Positions 24,547 through 31,861 of a DNA stretch of 43,548 nt are shown one piece after another; position 1 is the first letter of the stretch, and every line of letters starts with the position of its first letter. The DNA is from an uncultured Butyrivibrio sp. GTDB taxonomy: Bacteria; Bacillota; Clostridia; Lachnospirales; Lachnospiraceae. Below the pieces are notes generated by a model, which searched no databases, was not told where the DNA came from, and worked only from the letters and a program-made list of their open reading frames with translations. The stretch spans positions 1 through 43,548 of the forward strand of contig CAMENP010000020.1 in NCBI GenBank assembly GCA_945928575.1, read 5' to 3'. Both the position numbers and the translations under genes were made by a program.

Positions 24547-24571
24547 AGATGTTGACAATTCAACATCTTTT
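24547..24571 (+). terminator. Terminator of trkAH overlapping the degV promoter
   Basis: AAGATGTTGA (24547-24556, with the last A paired less well) and TCAACATCTT (24560-24569) form a hairpin followed by TTC. The U tract is short, so termination may be partial. The same bases contain the -35 box of the next promoter. Confidence 0.55.
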
Positions 24572-24603
24572 CTTTATAATCTAGTTGTTGATTTATCAAC
24601 AAC
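24551..24603. promoter_or_regulatory. Two GTTGA-N4-TCAAC operator-like sites at the degV promoter
   Basis: GTTGA-CAAT-TCAAC at 24551-24564 covers the -35 box. GTTGA-TTTA-TCAAC at 24587-24600 lies just after the -10, and extends to the 8-bp arms GTTGTTGA/TCAACAAC at 24584-24603. The centres are 36 bp apart. The identical half-sites and spacer length suggest one repressor with two sites. Confidence 0.6.
24552..24580 (+). promoter_or_regulatory. Perfect consensus sigma-A promoter of degV 1
   Basis: TTGACA at 24552-24557 and TATAAT at 24575-24580 with the ideal 17-bp spacer. Such a strong promoter usually needs a repressor, and two operator-like palindromes flank it. Confidence 0.85.
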
Positions 24604-24615
24604 AGGAGGATTATT

Positions 24616-25446
24616 ATGAGCATTAAATTTATAACGGATTCTGCTTCGGATATGTGTGAAAAGGACGGAGTGACGGTTATCCCGATGACGATAACATTCG
24701 GGGATGATGAATATAAAGACGGTGTGACATTAAGCCACAGAGAATTTTACGAGAAACTTATTGAAAGTGATGAACTGCCGAGGACAAGCCAGATACCGCC
24801 GTATGATTTTGAAAAGGCAATAGAGGAAGCTGTGGCTGACGGAAGCGATGTCATAGTGGTTACAATGGCATCAACACTTTCGGGAACATACCAGAGTGCG
24901 GTAATTGCCGCATCTAAATTTGACAGTGTGTATGTCATTGACAGCGAAAGCGTTACGATAGGAGAAATAATTCTTATAAAATACGGAATGCAGCTTGCCG
25001 GGGAAGGCTATGGTGCCGGAGAAATAGCTGATATACTGAATGAGTGCAAGAAAAAAATACATATAATCGCACTGTTAGATACACTGGAGTATTTAAAGAA
25101 AGGCGGAAGAATTTCCAAAACGGCTGCATTTGCAGGAGGACTGCTGTCAATCAAGCCGGTCGTTACCATTCAGGATGGGGCCGTACAGGTAATAGGTAAA
25201 GCGCGCGGTTCCAGACAGGGCAATAATCTTCTGGTTGAGCACATAGAGAAAGCCGGCGGAATTGATTATGATATGCCTATTATGCTTGGATATACGGGAT
25301 TGGGAGATGAATTGCTTAAGAAATATATAGAAGACAGCCGCTCCCTGTGGGAGGGACATGTGCCTACGCTTGAGTATCGCACGATCGGCGGTACAATCGG
25401 GACACATGTCGGTCCGGGAGTTATTGCTGTTGCATTTTATTCATAA
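24616..25446 (+). CDS. DegV family (fatty-acid-binding) protein 1
   Basis: A 276-residue DegV/FakB-type protein. Members bind a fatty acid; FakB versions present it to the kinase FakA for phosphorylation. Family marks are the start IKFITDSASDM, the TSQIPP loop (about residues 57-62), STLSGTYQSA (about 90-99), LDTLEYLKKGGRIS and the closing GTHVGPGVIAVAF. ACAGGAGG precedes the ATG. A perfect sigma-A promoter with two operator-like palindromes drives it. Its last 26 bp overlap the 3' end of the convergent aminotransferase gene, so there is no terminator between them. FakA is not in the window. Confidence 0.92.
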   Translation: MSIKFITDSASDMCEKDGVTVIPMTITFGDDEYKDGVTLSHREFYEKLIESDELPRTSQIPPYDFEKAIEEAVADGSDVIVVTMASTLSGTYQSAVIAASKFDSVYVIDSESVTIGEIILIKYGMQLAGEGYGAGEIADILNECKKKIHIIALLDTLEYLKKGGRISKTAAFAGGLLSIKPVVTIQDGAVQVIGKARGSRQGNNLLVEHIEKAGGIDYDMPIMLGYTGLGDELLKKYIEDSRSLWEGHVPTLEYRTIGGTIGTHVGPGVIAVAFYS

Positions 25447-26557
25447 ATAAATCGCGGAGATTACATGCAGGGTTAAAATCAAGTCCGCGTAAAGTCTTAT
25501 CAAGAGCATCTAAGGTCAGGGCGACATCGTCTGTGTTGGCGGAGTTGCCCATATGGCCGATTCTTAATACCTTGCCGGCGAGATAATCGAAACTTCCGGC
25601 GATAAGTACACCATAATCATTCTTCATATTCTCGATTATATCAGAGGCATTGAGACCGTCAGGAACGTTAAATACCGTGACTGTCGGTGAAAATCCCGAT
25701 TCGGCATAGAGTGTAAGACCGCCTTCTGTAAGAGTTTCCCTTACAGCCTTGGAAATACGCGCATGGCGTGAAAGTCTGCCGCTGTCTTTCTCTATTATTT
25801 CCACTGCCTCACGAAGTCCATATATATCGCTTGCCGGCATTGTGTACGGGAACCACTTGTCCCTGTAATAATTCTCGAATGTAAGCAGATTGCAATAAAA
25901 AGAAGCAATAGGTGTTTTCCTGTTTCTCATGGCGTTAAAAGCGTCATCGCTTATTGACACGAATGTAAGTCCGGATGGTGCCGACATCGCTTTCTGAGAA
26001 CCACCGCATGCTATATCTATCTGCCATTCATCGACTTTAAATTCTGCACCGAACATAGCGGAAACTGAGTCTACAAGTGTCATTATACCGTATTTTTTCA
26101 AAAGAGGACAAATTGCGGATACATCATTGAGCATACCACTTGGAGTATCGCAGTGTACAACTGTCGCATATTTAAAATTATGGTCTTTTTCGAGATATTC
26201 AGAAAGTGCATCCGGGTCAACCGGATTACGGTAGTCGCATGTGTAAAGGACAGGGGTGCCGCCGTATATGGATATGAAGTCGGCAAAGCCTCTGCCGTAT
26301 ATACCGTTATCAATCACGAGCACACGGTCGCCCGGCTCGGTAAGTGATGCACACGCAGCTTCAAGGCCGAGTATACCTTCACCGTCAAGAATATACACTT
26401 CATTATCTGTGTGTAAAAGTCCGGCGATACGCTTGCACACATCGTGGTATTCTTCGCAGAATGATGTGTCAACGTCCGGATTGGGGAACCATCTGCTTCT
26501 TGCATTCATTACCTGTTCGGGAACACTGACGGGCCCCGGTGTCATGATTTTGTACAT
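25421..26557 (-). CDS. Class V aminotransferase (alanine-glyoxylate/serine-pyruvate type)
   Basis: A 378-residue PLP enzyme. It starts with MTPGPVSVP, typical of the serine-pyruvate/alanine-glyoxylate group, and has the PLP lysine in CGGSQKAMSAP (Lys189) and the aspartate of LVDSVSAMFGAEF that contacts the PLP ring. Relatives transfer an amino group between serine, alanine or aspartate and glyoxylate or pyruvate; some process ureidoglycine, phosphonates or isocitrate-derived compounds. The substrate here is not predictable. It follows the ECF-S gene by 15 nt on the same strand, behind GGAGGC, so the two form an operon. The 3' end overlaps degV 1. Confidence 0.9.
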   Translation of the reverse strand: MYKIMTPGPVSVPEQVMNARSRWFPNPDVDTSFCEEYHDVCKRIAGLLHTDNEVYILDGEGILGLEAACASLTEPGDRVLVIDNGIYGRGFADFISIYGGTPVLYTCDYRNPVDPDALSEYLEKDHNFKYATVVHCDTPSGMLNDVSAICPLLKKYGIMTLVDSVSAMFGAEFKVDEWQIDIACGGSQKAMSAPSGLTFVSISDDAFNAMRNRKTPIASFYCNLLTFENYYRDKWFPYTMPASDIYGLREAVEIIEKDSGRLSRHARISKAVRETLTEGGLTLYAESGFSPTVTVFNVPDGLNASDIIENMKNDYGVLIAGSFDYLAGKVLRIGHMGNSANTDDVALTLDALDKTLRGLDFNPACNLRDLFMNKMQQQ

Positions 26558-26572
26558 AGCTGCCTCCTGATA

Positions 26573-27121
26573 TTATCGTGCCGCAGGCGCGAGTTTGGTG
26601 ATAAGATTCTTACATGTAGCATTAAGTATAAGTATTACCGGAACTGCGATTACTGAATTTACGGCAATCTGGATAATATTGCCCGGTATTGAAGCTAACG
26701 GTACGAGGAAACTTCCGTACATAATGGTCTCACCGATGTAATAACCTGCCACTTTGACTGCAAGTACGGCAACGGATGCGATTATAAGTCTTACAAGCGT
26801 TGGTTTGCGGTCAACTATAAGGGCATATACGAATCCCATAATACCTACGGTGATAAGTGTAATAGGTGCCCACGGAACCCATCCGGTAAGAAGGTCGCTG
26901 AGCGCCATTCCCACTCCGCCGACAATGGAACCGGTGCGTTTACCGAAAAAAGCGGCCGCGATAAAAAGAGGAATATTTCCGATATGTACCATTCCGCCGA
27001 CACTGCCGGTCGGAATCTGTATAAACATAGTGAATACGCAGGTCAGTGCTGTAAATACAGCGCAGACAGCGATTGCCTTGACATCAATTTTTTTACTGGT
27101 TGCAGTATTGGTATTACTCAT
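26573..27121 (-). CDS. ECF transporter S component (substrate unknown)
   Basis: A 182-residue membrane protein with about six helices and the form of an energy-coupling-factor substrate-binding subunit. The first helix carries the small-residue A-x-x-x-A type pattern (AVCAVFTAL) that docks to EcfT. The MVHIGNIPLFIAAAFFGKRTG and GMALSDLLTGWVPWAPITL segments fit the riboflavin/HMP/pyridoxine-type S-component group. It needs shared EcfA-EcfA'-EcfT encoded elsewhere. Its partner gene encodes a PLP enzyme, so a vitamin B6 compound is one idea, without direct evidence. AAAGGAG precedes the start; no riboswitch fold is visible in the short leader. Confidence 0.85.
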   Translation of the reverse strand: MSNTNTATSKKIDVKAIAVCAVFTALTCVFTMFIQIPTGSVGGMVHIGNIPLFIAAAFFGKRTGSIVGGVGMALSDLLTGWVPWAPITLITVGIMGFVYALIVDRKPTLVRLIIASVAVLAVKVAGYYIGETIMYGSFLVPLASIPGNIIQIAVNSVIAVPVILILNATCKNLITKLAPAAR

Positions 27122-27191
27122 AGTATAATCTCCTTTAGGTTAGTATGATTGAGTCGCGCGTCATCGAATTGTCAGTATAATACAACGGATA

Positions 27192-27200
27192 TGGTATAAT
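27192..27200 (+). promoter_or_regulatory. Extended -10 promoter of the sigma-like gene
   Basis: TG-G-TATAAT, an ideal extended -10 box. TTGTCA at 27169-27174 is the nearest -35-like element but is 20 bp away. The start codon at 27266 follows after about 65 nt. Confidence 0.55.
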
Positions 27201-27265
27201 GAAAATAACCAGTTTGCGATAAAATGACCATACCAGTCGCGCGCATACGGAAAGGAATTTGGAAT

Positions 27266-28036
27266 ATGCTTGACAGAAATACATTTATGGAGACTTTACG
27301 CGGAGTTGCGGAGATAGTAAGAACATCGGCACAACCGCTTACGAGGGAAGAGATACTTGGATACTTTAATGATATGGAACTTAGTGCGGAACAGAAAGAT
27401 ATGGTTTTTGAGTACTTAAGTACGCCGCATGAGGAGGAAACACCGGAAACAACGCCGGAGACGGAAGAAAATGTGAGTGAGAAGCCGGAGACCGGCGAAT
27501 CGGGATGCTCCAGGGCGCTTGAATTATATATGGAAGATCTTAAGGGCATACGCCAGTATACCGAAGACGAACTTGAGGATATGTATGATGAACTTCTTAA
27601 CGGAAATGCTGAGGTTATTAATGCGGTGTCCGACAGCATGCTTGCCAATGTTGCAGTTCTGGCAGACGAATACGCATCGGACAGGGTTGCACTTGAAGAC
27701 CTCATCCAGGAAGGCAATATCGCGCTTTTTGTAAGGCTCGGTGAATTATGCGGAATCGGAGCAGGTTCGGGATATGATGTTGTGGCCGAGGCCGGAGAAG
27801 CGGTTAATGAGGCAATGAAGACTTATGTATCACAGATTACAGGTGAAGATGATTCTGAAAATGCGGTTGTCGGCAAAGCCAATCTTGTTAAAGAAGCCAT
27901 TAAGCATTTAAAGGGCGAGGGTAAAGATGTACCGACTGTCAAAGAACTCGCGGATTACACTCATCTGTCCGAAGAAGAACTTGCGGACATACTTAATATC
28001 ATTGATAATGTGAAACCTGTCGGATTTAAACGATAA
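27266..28036 (+). CDS. Sigma-70-like protein lacking promoter-recognition regions
   Basis: A 256-residue protein that looks like parts of a primary sigma factor. Residues 5-55 resemble region 1.1 (PLTREEILGYFNDMELSAEQ). An acidic Thr/Glu/Pro linker follows (55-80). LELYMEDLKGIRQYTEDE...AVSDSMLANVAVLADEY...LEDLIQEGNIALF (85-155) follows region 1.2 and early 2.1. PTVKELADYTHLSEEELADIL (223-243) resembles the region 3 helix pair. The aromatic region 2.3-2.4 that melts and reads the -10 box, and all of region 4, are missing. It may bind RNA polymerase or act as a decoy or regulator; it should not be a working sigma factor on its own. AAAGGA supports the ATG at 27266. Confidence 0.75.
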   Translation: MLDRNTFMETLRGVAEIVRTSAQPLTREEILGYFNDMELSAEQKDMVFEYLSTPHEEETPETTPETEENVSEKPETGESGCSRALELYMEDLKGIRQYTEDELEDMYDELLNGNAEVINAVSDSMLANVAVLADEYASDRVALEDLIQEGNIALFVRLGELCGIGAGSGYDVVAEAGEAVNEAMKTYVSQITGEDDSENAVVGKANLVKEAIKHLKGEGKDVPTVKELADYTHLSEEELADILNIIDNVKPVGFKR

Positions 28037-28050
28037 TTTTTAATGAAGCA

Positions 28051-28080
28051 TTGACATATATGTATATCTAATGATATACT
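28051..28080 (+). promoter_or_regulatory. Sigma-A promoter of the DUF4234 gene
   Basis: TTGACA at 28051-28056 and TATACT at 28075-28080 with an 18-bp spacer. Confidence 0.7.
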
Positions 28081-28142
28081 TTTTAATAACGTGGGTAATG
28101 GTGCTTCACGTGTGATAAAATATACATATGGAGGTTTAGTTT

Positions 28143-28592
28143 ATGAGAACTAACAGAGGAATGGTTAAGTTGATTCTGCTTTCACTTATTACATGCGGAA
28201 TCTACGGAATTTGGTTTTGGGCAACAGTCGGCGAGGATTTGAATGTACTTGTTCCGACAGGTAAGAAGACAATGCATTTTTGCCTTGTTTACTTTATTTT
28301 CTCATGGCTTACACTTGGCATTGTTCCGCTTGTGTGGATGCACAGAATTTCTGCCAAGACAGGCGATGCACTCAGACAGAGAGGAATCAATTACAGCTTT
28401 GGTGCAGGAACATTTTGGGGATGGAATGTACTCGGTTCACTTATCGTTGTGGGACCGTTTATCTATATGCACAAGCTTTGCAAGGCTCTTAATCTTGCTT
28501 CAGCTGATTTCAATGCAAAGAATAATGCAAATCAGTACTACGGTGGACCGCAGCAGGCATATGCGCCGCAGAACGGACCGGTTAATCAGTAA
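28143..28592 (+). CDS. DUF4234 domain-containing membrane protein
   Basis: A 149-residue protein with about three hydrophobic helices and the DUF4234 pattern: LLSLITCGIYGIWFWATVGEDLN at the start, LTLGIVPLVWMHRIS in the middle and a final helix near GWNVLGSLIVVGPFIYMHKLCKALN. The C-terminal 25 residues are Gln, Asn, Pro and Tyr rich, a low-complexity tail. The family is common in Firmicutes and has no proven function. TGGAGG precedes the start, and the gene has its own promoter and terminator. Confidence 0.88.
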   Translation: MRTNRGMVKLILLSLITCGIYGIWFWATVGEDLNVLVPTGKKTMHFCLVYFIFSWLTLGIVPLVWMHRISAKTGDALRQRGINYSFGAGTFWGWNVLGSLIVVGPFIYMHKLCKALNLASADFNAKNNANQYYGGPQQAYAPQNGPVNQ

Positions 28593-28600
28593 TATTTAAT

Positions 28601-28640
28601 AAAAAAAGCGTTGAACCATATATGGTGCAGCGCTTTTTTA
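28601..28640. terminator. Bidirectional terminator between the DUF4234 gene and map
   Basis: AAAAAAGCG and CGCTTTTTT bracket an inner ACCATATATGGT palindrome (about 28614-28625). The A tract before and the T tract after the stem allow use in both directions. Confidence 0.88.
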
Positions 28641-28647
28641 ATGAAAA

Positions 28648-29517
28648 TTAATATGAAATAATTTCGGCTCCGTCTTCGGTTACAAGTACCTGAATCTCCC
28701 ACTGTGCGGAAGGCGAACCGTCTTCGGTATAGATGGTCCATCCGTTCTCGTCATCCTGGACGATGTCCGCTTTGCCCATATTAACCATCGGTTCTATCGT
28801 AAAACACATTCCGGGTGCAAGTATCATTCCTGTATCGGCCGGAAGCGTGTATCCGACCCACGGTTCTTCATGAAATTCGAGTCCGCATCCGTGTCCGCCA
28901 ATCTCACGTACAATGCTGTATCCGTGTGATTTGGCAAGTTCGTTGATAGCATTGCTCATATTTCCGAGAGGGGTGAATGGTTTAACTTCTTTAAGTCCGA
29001 CATCAAGGCATTCTCTGGCAACATCGACGAGTTTATTCTTATCTTCGGATACATTTCCTATGCAGAACATTCTTGAAGAGTCTGAGAAATATCCGTTATA
29101 AATAGTTGAGACATCCACATTTATTATGTCACCGTCTTTAAGAATTATATCGTCGGCAGGTATGCCGTGGCATACTTCATCATTGAGTGAAGTACATACA
29201 CTCTTAGGGAAACCCTCGTAATTAAGAGGTGCGGGGATTCCGCCCATCTCTCTTGTAACAGAGTCAACCCAGCCGTTGATTTCCTCGGTTGATATGCCGG
29301 CCTTTATATGTTCTGCGACGTAGTCAAGTACGGCAATATTGATCCGCGCGCTGGCTTTAATGCCTTCAATCTGTTCAGGTGTTTTGATAAGTTTATGAGA
29401 AGGAATTTTGTATCCTTTGCTCTTAAGATCTTCGAGTCTTTCGTCAAATTCAAAATGACATTTTTTGTATTTCTGCCCACTGCCGCACCAGCATGGGTCA
29501 TTTCGTCCGATTTTCAT
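28648..29517 (-). CDS. map: Methionine aminopeptidase with SEC-C zinc motif
   Basis: A 289-residue type I methionine aminopeptidase that removes the initiator methionine from new proteins. The N-terminal 25 residues form a SEC-C zinc motif (C9, C11, C20, H21), as in long bacterial forms, thought to help docking. Metal ligands follow in NVDVSTIYNGYFSDSS (two Asp), IGGHGCGLEFHEEP (His), TIEPM (Glu) and AQWEIQVLVTEDG (Glu). The ATG at 29517 begins MKIGRNDPCWCGSG, exactly at the SEC-C motif, with CAGGAGC upstream; a longer form from 29595 has no such support. Confidence 0.94.
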   Translation of the reverse strand: MKIGRNDPCWCGSGQKYKKCHFEFDERLEDLKSKGYKIPSHKLIKTPEQIEGIKASARINIAVLDYVAEHIKAGISTEEINGWVDSVTREMGGIPAPLNYEGFPKSVCTSLNDEVCHGIPADDIILKDGDIINVDVSTIYNGYFSDSSRMFCIGNVSEDKNKLVDVARECLDVGLKEVKPFTPLGNMSNAINELAKSHGYSIVREIGGHGCGLEFHEEPWVGYTLPADTGMILAPGMCFTIEPMVNMGKADIVQDDENGWTIYTEDGSPSAQWEIQVLVTEDGAEIISY

Positions 29518-29664
29518 TATAGAACAGCTCCTGTATTTTTTTACTACATTAGAGTATAGCATACAATGAAATAAATGGAGAAAAAAATTTATCAATAGTG
29601 TGACTTTTTTTTACAAAATGCAGTCTTATTATTAAAGACTTGATTTAATACAGAGGAGAATGAC

Positions 29665-30216
29665 ATGGAGGACGAGCAGATAATAGAACTGTATATCAAT
29701 CGTGATGAGCGGGCGATTAAGGAGACTAAGGATAAGTACGGGAGCTGGATATATAATACGGCGTTAAGTGTATTGGATGATTTCCGTGACGCGGCGGAGT
29801 GTGAGAATGAAACATATTATAAGGCATGGAGGAGGATTACGGATGGCAGCCTGCGCGATTTACGTGCATATCTTATGAGGATAGCCCGTAATGAAGCTTA
29901 CAGTGTGCTGAGAAAGAAAAATGCCGGCAAAAGAAAAGGCAAATGTTCGGAATTATATGAGAGTGATTGTGTGATAAATGCCATGACTATAGAGCGTTAT
30001 ATGGACAGCCGCGAGATCAAGCGTGTCATGAATGATTACCTGAACGGTGTAAGTGCGGAGAAATATGTGATTTTCCGGCTGCGATATGCCAATTGCATAA
30101 GCATATCACAGATAGCATGTACACTTGATTTGAGCGAGAGTAAAGTCAAGACAACCATATACCGGATGAAGATTGACCTGAGAGCGAGATTTATGAAAGA
30201 AGGCATTATCATATAA
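29665..30216 (+). CDS. ECF-type RNA polymerase sigma factor
   Basis: A 183-residue sigma-70 family protein with region 2 (about 5-90, including the DDFRDAAECENETYYKAWRRI segment) and region 4 (about 125-178, ISQIACTLDLSESKVKTTIYRMKIDLR). Regions 1 and 3 are absent, as in ECF sigma factors. AGAGGAG precedes the ATG at 29665. ECF sigma genes usually come with an anti-sigma gene, but the next gene is a TetR regulator on the other strand, so this one is an orphan here and must be controlled otherwise. No clear promoter resembling its own is visible. Confidence 0.88.
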   Translation: MEDEQIIELYINRDERAIKETKDKYGSWIYNTALSVLDDFRDAAECENETYYKAWRRITDGSLRDLRAYLMRIARNEAYSVLRKKNAGKRKGKCSELYESDCVINAMTIERYMDSREIKRVMNDYLNGVSAEKYVIFRLRYANCISISQIACTLDLSESKVKTTIYRMKIDLRARFMKEGIII

Positions 30217-30252
30217 AACCGGAATGTCAGGCATTTGCAAATTGCCGGAGCC

Positions 30253-30831
30253 CTAAAACAGTATCCCGTTATTCAGAATGTCTGAAAGCAGCTGGTGTGC
30301 ATCACGTTCATTCTTACGGAAGTCGTCATTTTCGCTATGGCTTTCATTTATAAAACCGAGAAGTCCATAGCATAAGAAGCCGGTTATCTGCCTGTTGCTG
30401 TATTTTAACGGATGCCTTGTATTTTCCTTGTTGGTATGGTGTTCTACCGTCGAGAACACATGGTTATAGTATGAGAAAGCGAGATAAGGATTACGGTCCG
30501 GCGTCACATGTCTGAAAAAATAGTACTGATTGTAATACAGCTTAAGTATGCTGTCCATAACATGTGAAAATCCAAGCGCGATATCGTTATCTTTGTTAAA
30601 TTGTTCTTCAAGTTCGTCATAGTAAGCAGTTCCGATATTGATCATATCCTGAAAAATATCTTCCACGAGATCATACTTGTCATCATAATGGGAATAGAAA
30701 GTGATCCTGCTTATGTCCGCTTTCTGACACAACATAGTAACGGTTATTTTTTCAAATGGCATTTCATCGAGAAGTTCGATGAGAGTGTCTTTGAGGTATT
30801 TTTTTGTTTTTTTAATTCTTTTATCTTCCAT
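30253..30831 (-). CDS. TetR/AcrR family transcriptional regulator
   Basis: A 192-residue repressor-type protein. The N-terminal helix-turn-helix reads TLIELLDEMPFEKITVTMLCQKADISRITFYSHYDDKYDLVEDIF (about 16-60), close to the family pattern. The rest is a helical ligand domain with several aromatic residues (YYNQYYFFRHV), which suggests a hydrophobic ligand. A perfect 22-bp palindrome starts 14 nt before its start codon, so it probably represses itself and the divergent degV 2 gene. If so, the ligand may be a fatty acid or its derivative, by analogy with DegV function; that is inference. Confidence 0.9.
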   Translation of the reverse strand: MEDKRIKKTKKYLKDTLIELLDEMPFEKITVTMLCQKADISRITFYSHYDDKYDLVEDIFQDMINIGTAYYDELEEQFNKDNDIALGFSHVMDSILKLYYNQYYFFRHVTPDRNPYLAFSYYNHVFSTVEHHTNKENTRHPLKYSNRQITGFLCYGLLGFINESHSENDDFRKNERDAHQLLSDILNNGILF

Positions 30832-30844
30832 AAATTAATTGAAT

Positions 30845-30866
30845 TAATTATACATATGTATAATTA
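30845..30866. promoter_or_regulatory. 22-bp perfect palindrome, probable TetR operator
   Basis: TAATTATACAT (30845-30855) is followed immediately by its exact reverse complement ATGTATAATTA (30856-30866). It lies between the TetR gene (start 30831) and divergent degV 2 (start 30992), and fits the usual size and symmetry of a TetR-family operator. It is AT-rich, so some chance contribution is possible, but 11 paired bases are hard to get by chance. Confidence 0.65.
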
Positions 30867-30991
30867 GACTACATTTTTTGAAAAATGTTATTGCCTTTCT
30901 GACGATTTTGTTTTATTTTAATACTTGTATAAATATCAGTCAAGATGTTAAGTATGAAATAAACAGAATTTCATTATGAGGTGACAATATT

Positions 30992-31861
30992 ATGAGTACA
31001 GCCGTAATGACGGATGAGAATAGCGGAATTTCCCATGAGAAGGCGAAAGAACTTGGGATTTTTATGATGAAAATGCCGTTTTTTATAAACGGAGAGGTTA
31101 AATATCAGGAAACTGATATGACAGTTAAGGAATTTTATGATGCTCTTGATGCAGGTGCGGAAGTTTCCACTTCACAGCCGTCTCCGGGAGATGTTATGGA
31201 TATGTGGGAAGGAATTCTCGGACAGGGATATGATGATATAATATACATACCTATGTCCAGCGGATTAAGTGAGTCCTGTAACAGCGCCAAGGTTTTTGCA
31301 GAGGATTATGACGGCAGGGTTGAGATTGCGGATAATCACAGAATTTCCGTTACTATGGAGCAGTCTGTATATGATGCGCTCAAATATGCCAAACAGGGAA
31401 TGAATGCATTTGAGATAAAGAACCGTCTTGAAAAAGAGGCTTATGATGCCAGCATATATATAGCAGTTGATACACTTGCATACCTTAAGAAGGGCGGAAG
31501 GGTAACAGCAGCTGCGGCAGCAATAGGAACCGTGCTTAATCTGAAGCCGGTACTTACGATTCAGGGTGAGAAGCTTGATGCATATGCCAAAGAACGCGGA
31601 ATGAAGAAAGCCAGACATGTGATGATCAAGGCTATGCAGAAGGATTTTGAGGAACGTTTTGCAGGGCTTGACAAGGAAGGCCGCATGAAGTTGTGTATTT
31701 CATACAGCCATGTTGATGACGAGACATTACAGAGCTGGATTGATGAAGTTAATGAAGCTTTTCCGGGAAGGGATCTGCTTATAAACCCATTGTCATTAAG
31801 CATAGGATGCCATATCGGACCGGGAGCGCTTGCAATTGCAGCATGCAGAATGGAACCTTAA
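30992..31861 (+). CDS. DegV family (fatty-acid-binding) protein 2
   Basis: A 289-residue second DegV/FakB-type protein, clearly diverged from the one at 24.6 kb. It has the STSQPSPGDV loop (about 59-68), SSGLSESCNSAKV (about 90-102), AVDTLAYLKKGGRVT (about 154-168) and the closing CHIGPGALAIA. The start region reads AVMTDENSGIS instead of the usual F-I-T-D-S. GAGGTGAC precedes the ATG. It is divergent from a TetR regulator with a palindromic operator between. Its last four bases overlap the end of the convergent pucR-type gene. Confidence 0.92.
   Translation: MSTAVMTDENSGISHEKAKELGIFMMKMPFFINGEVKYQETDMTVKEFYDALDAGAEVSTSQPSPGDVMDMWEGILGQGYDDIIYIPMSSGLSESCNSAKVFAEDYDGRVEIADNHRISVTMEQSVYDALKYAKQGMNAFEIKNRLEKEAYDASIYIAVDTLAYLKKGGRVTAAAAAIGTVLNLKPVLTIQGEKLDAYAKERGMKKARHVMIKAMQKDFEERFAGLDKEGRMKLCISYSHVDDETLQSWIDEVNEAFPGRDLLINPLSLSIGCHIGPGALAIAACRMEP

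Noticed and set aside
24546-24570. FabT binding site at degV 1
   Set aside because: The half-sites are similar, but the spacer between TTGA and TCAA is four bases and not three as in the FabT motif I recall, so I do not name the regulator.
27122-27190. Riboswitch upstream of the ECF S component
   Set aside because: The leader is under 100 nt and shows no TPP-, FMN- or other riboswitch-like conserved core.
30217-30252. Possible terminator between the ECF sigma and TetR genes
   Set aside because: CCGG and GGCA/TGCC arms are visible but the pairing is broken and no T tract follows on either strand.
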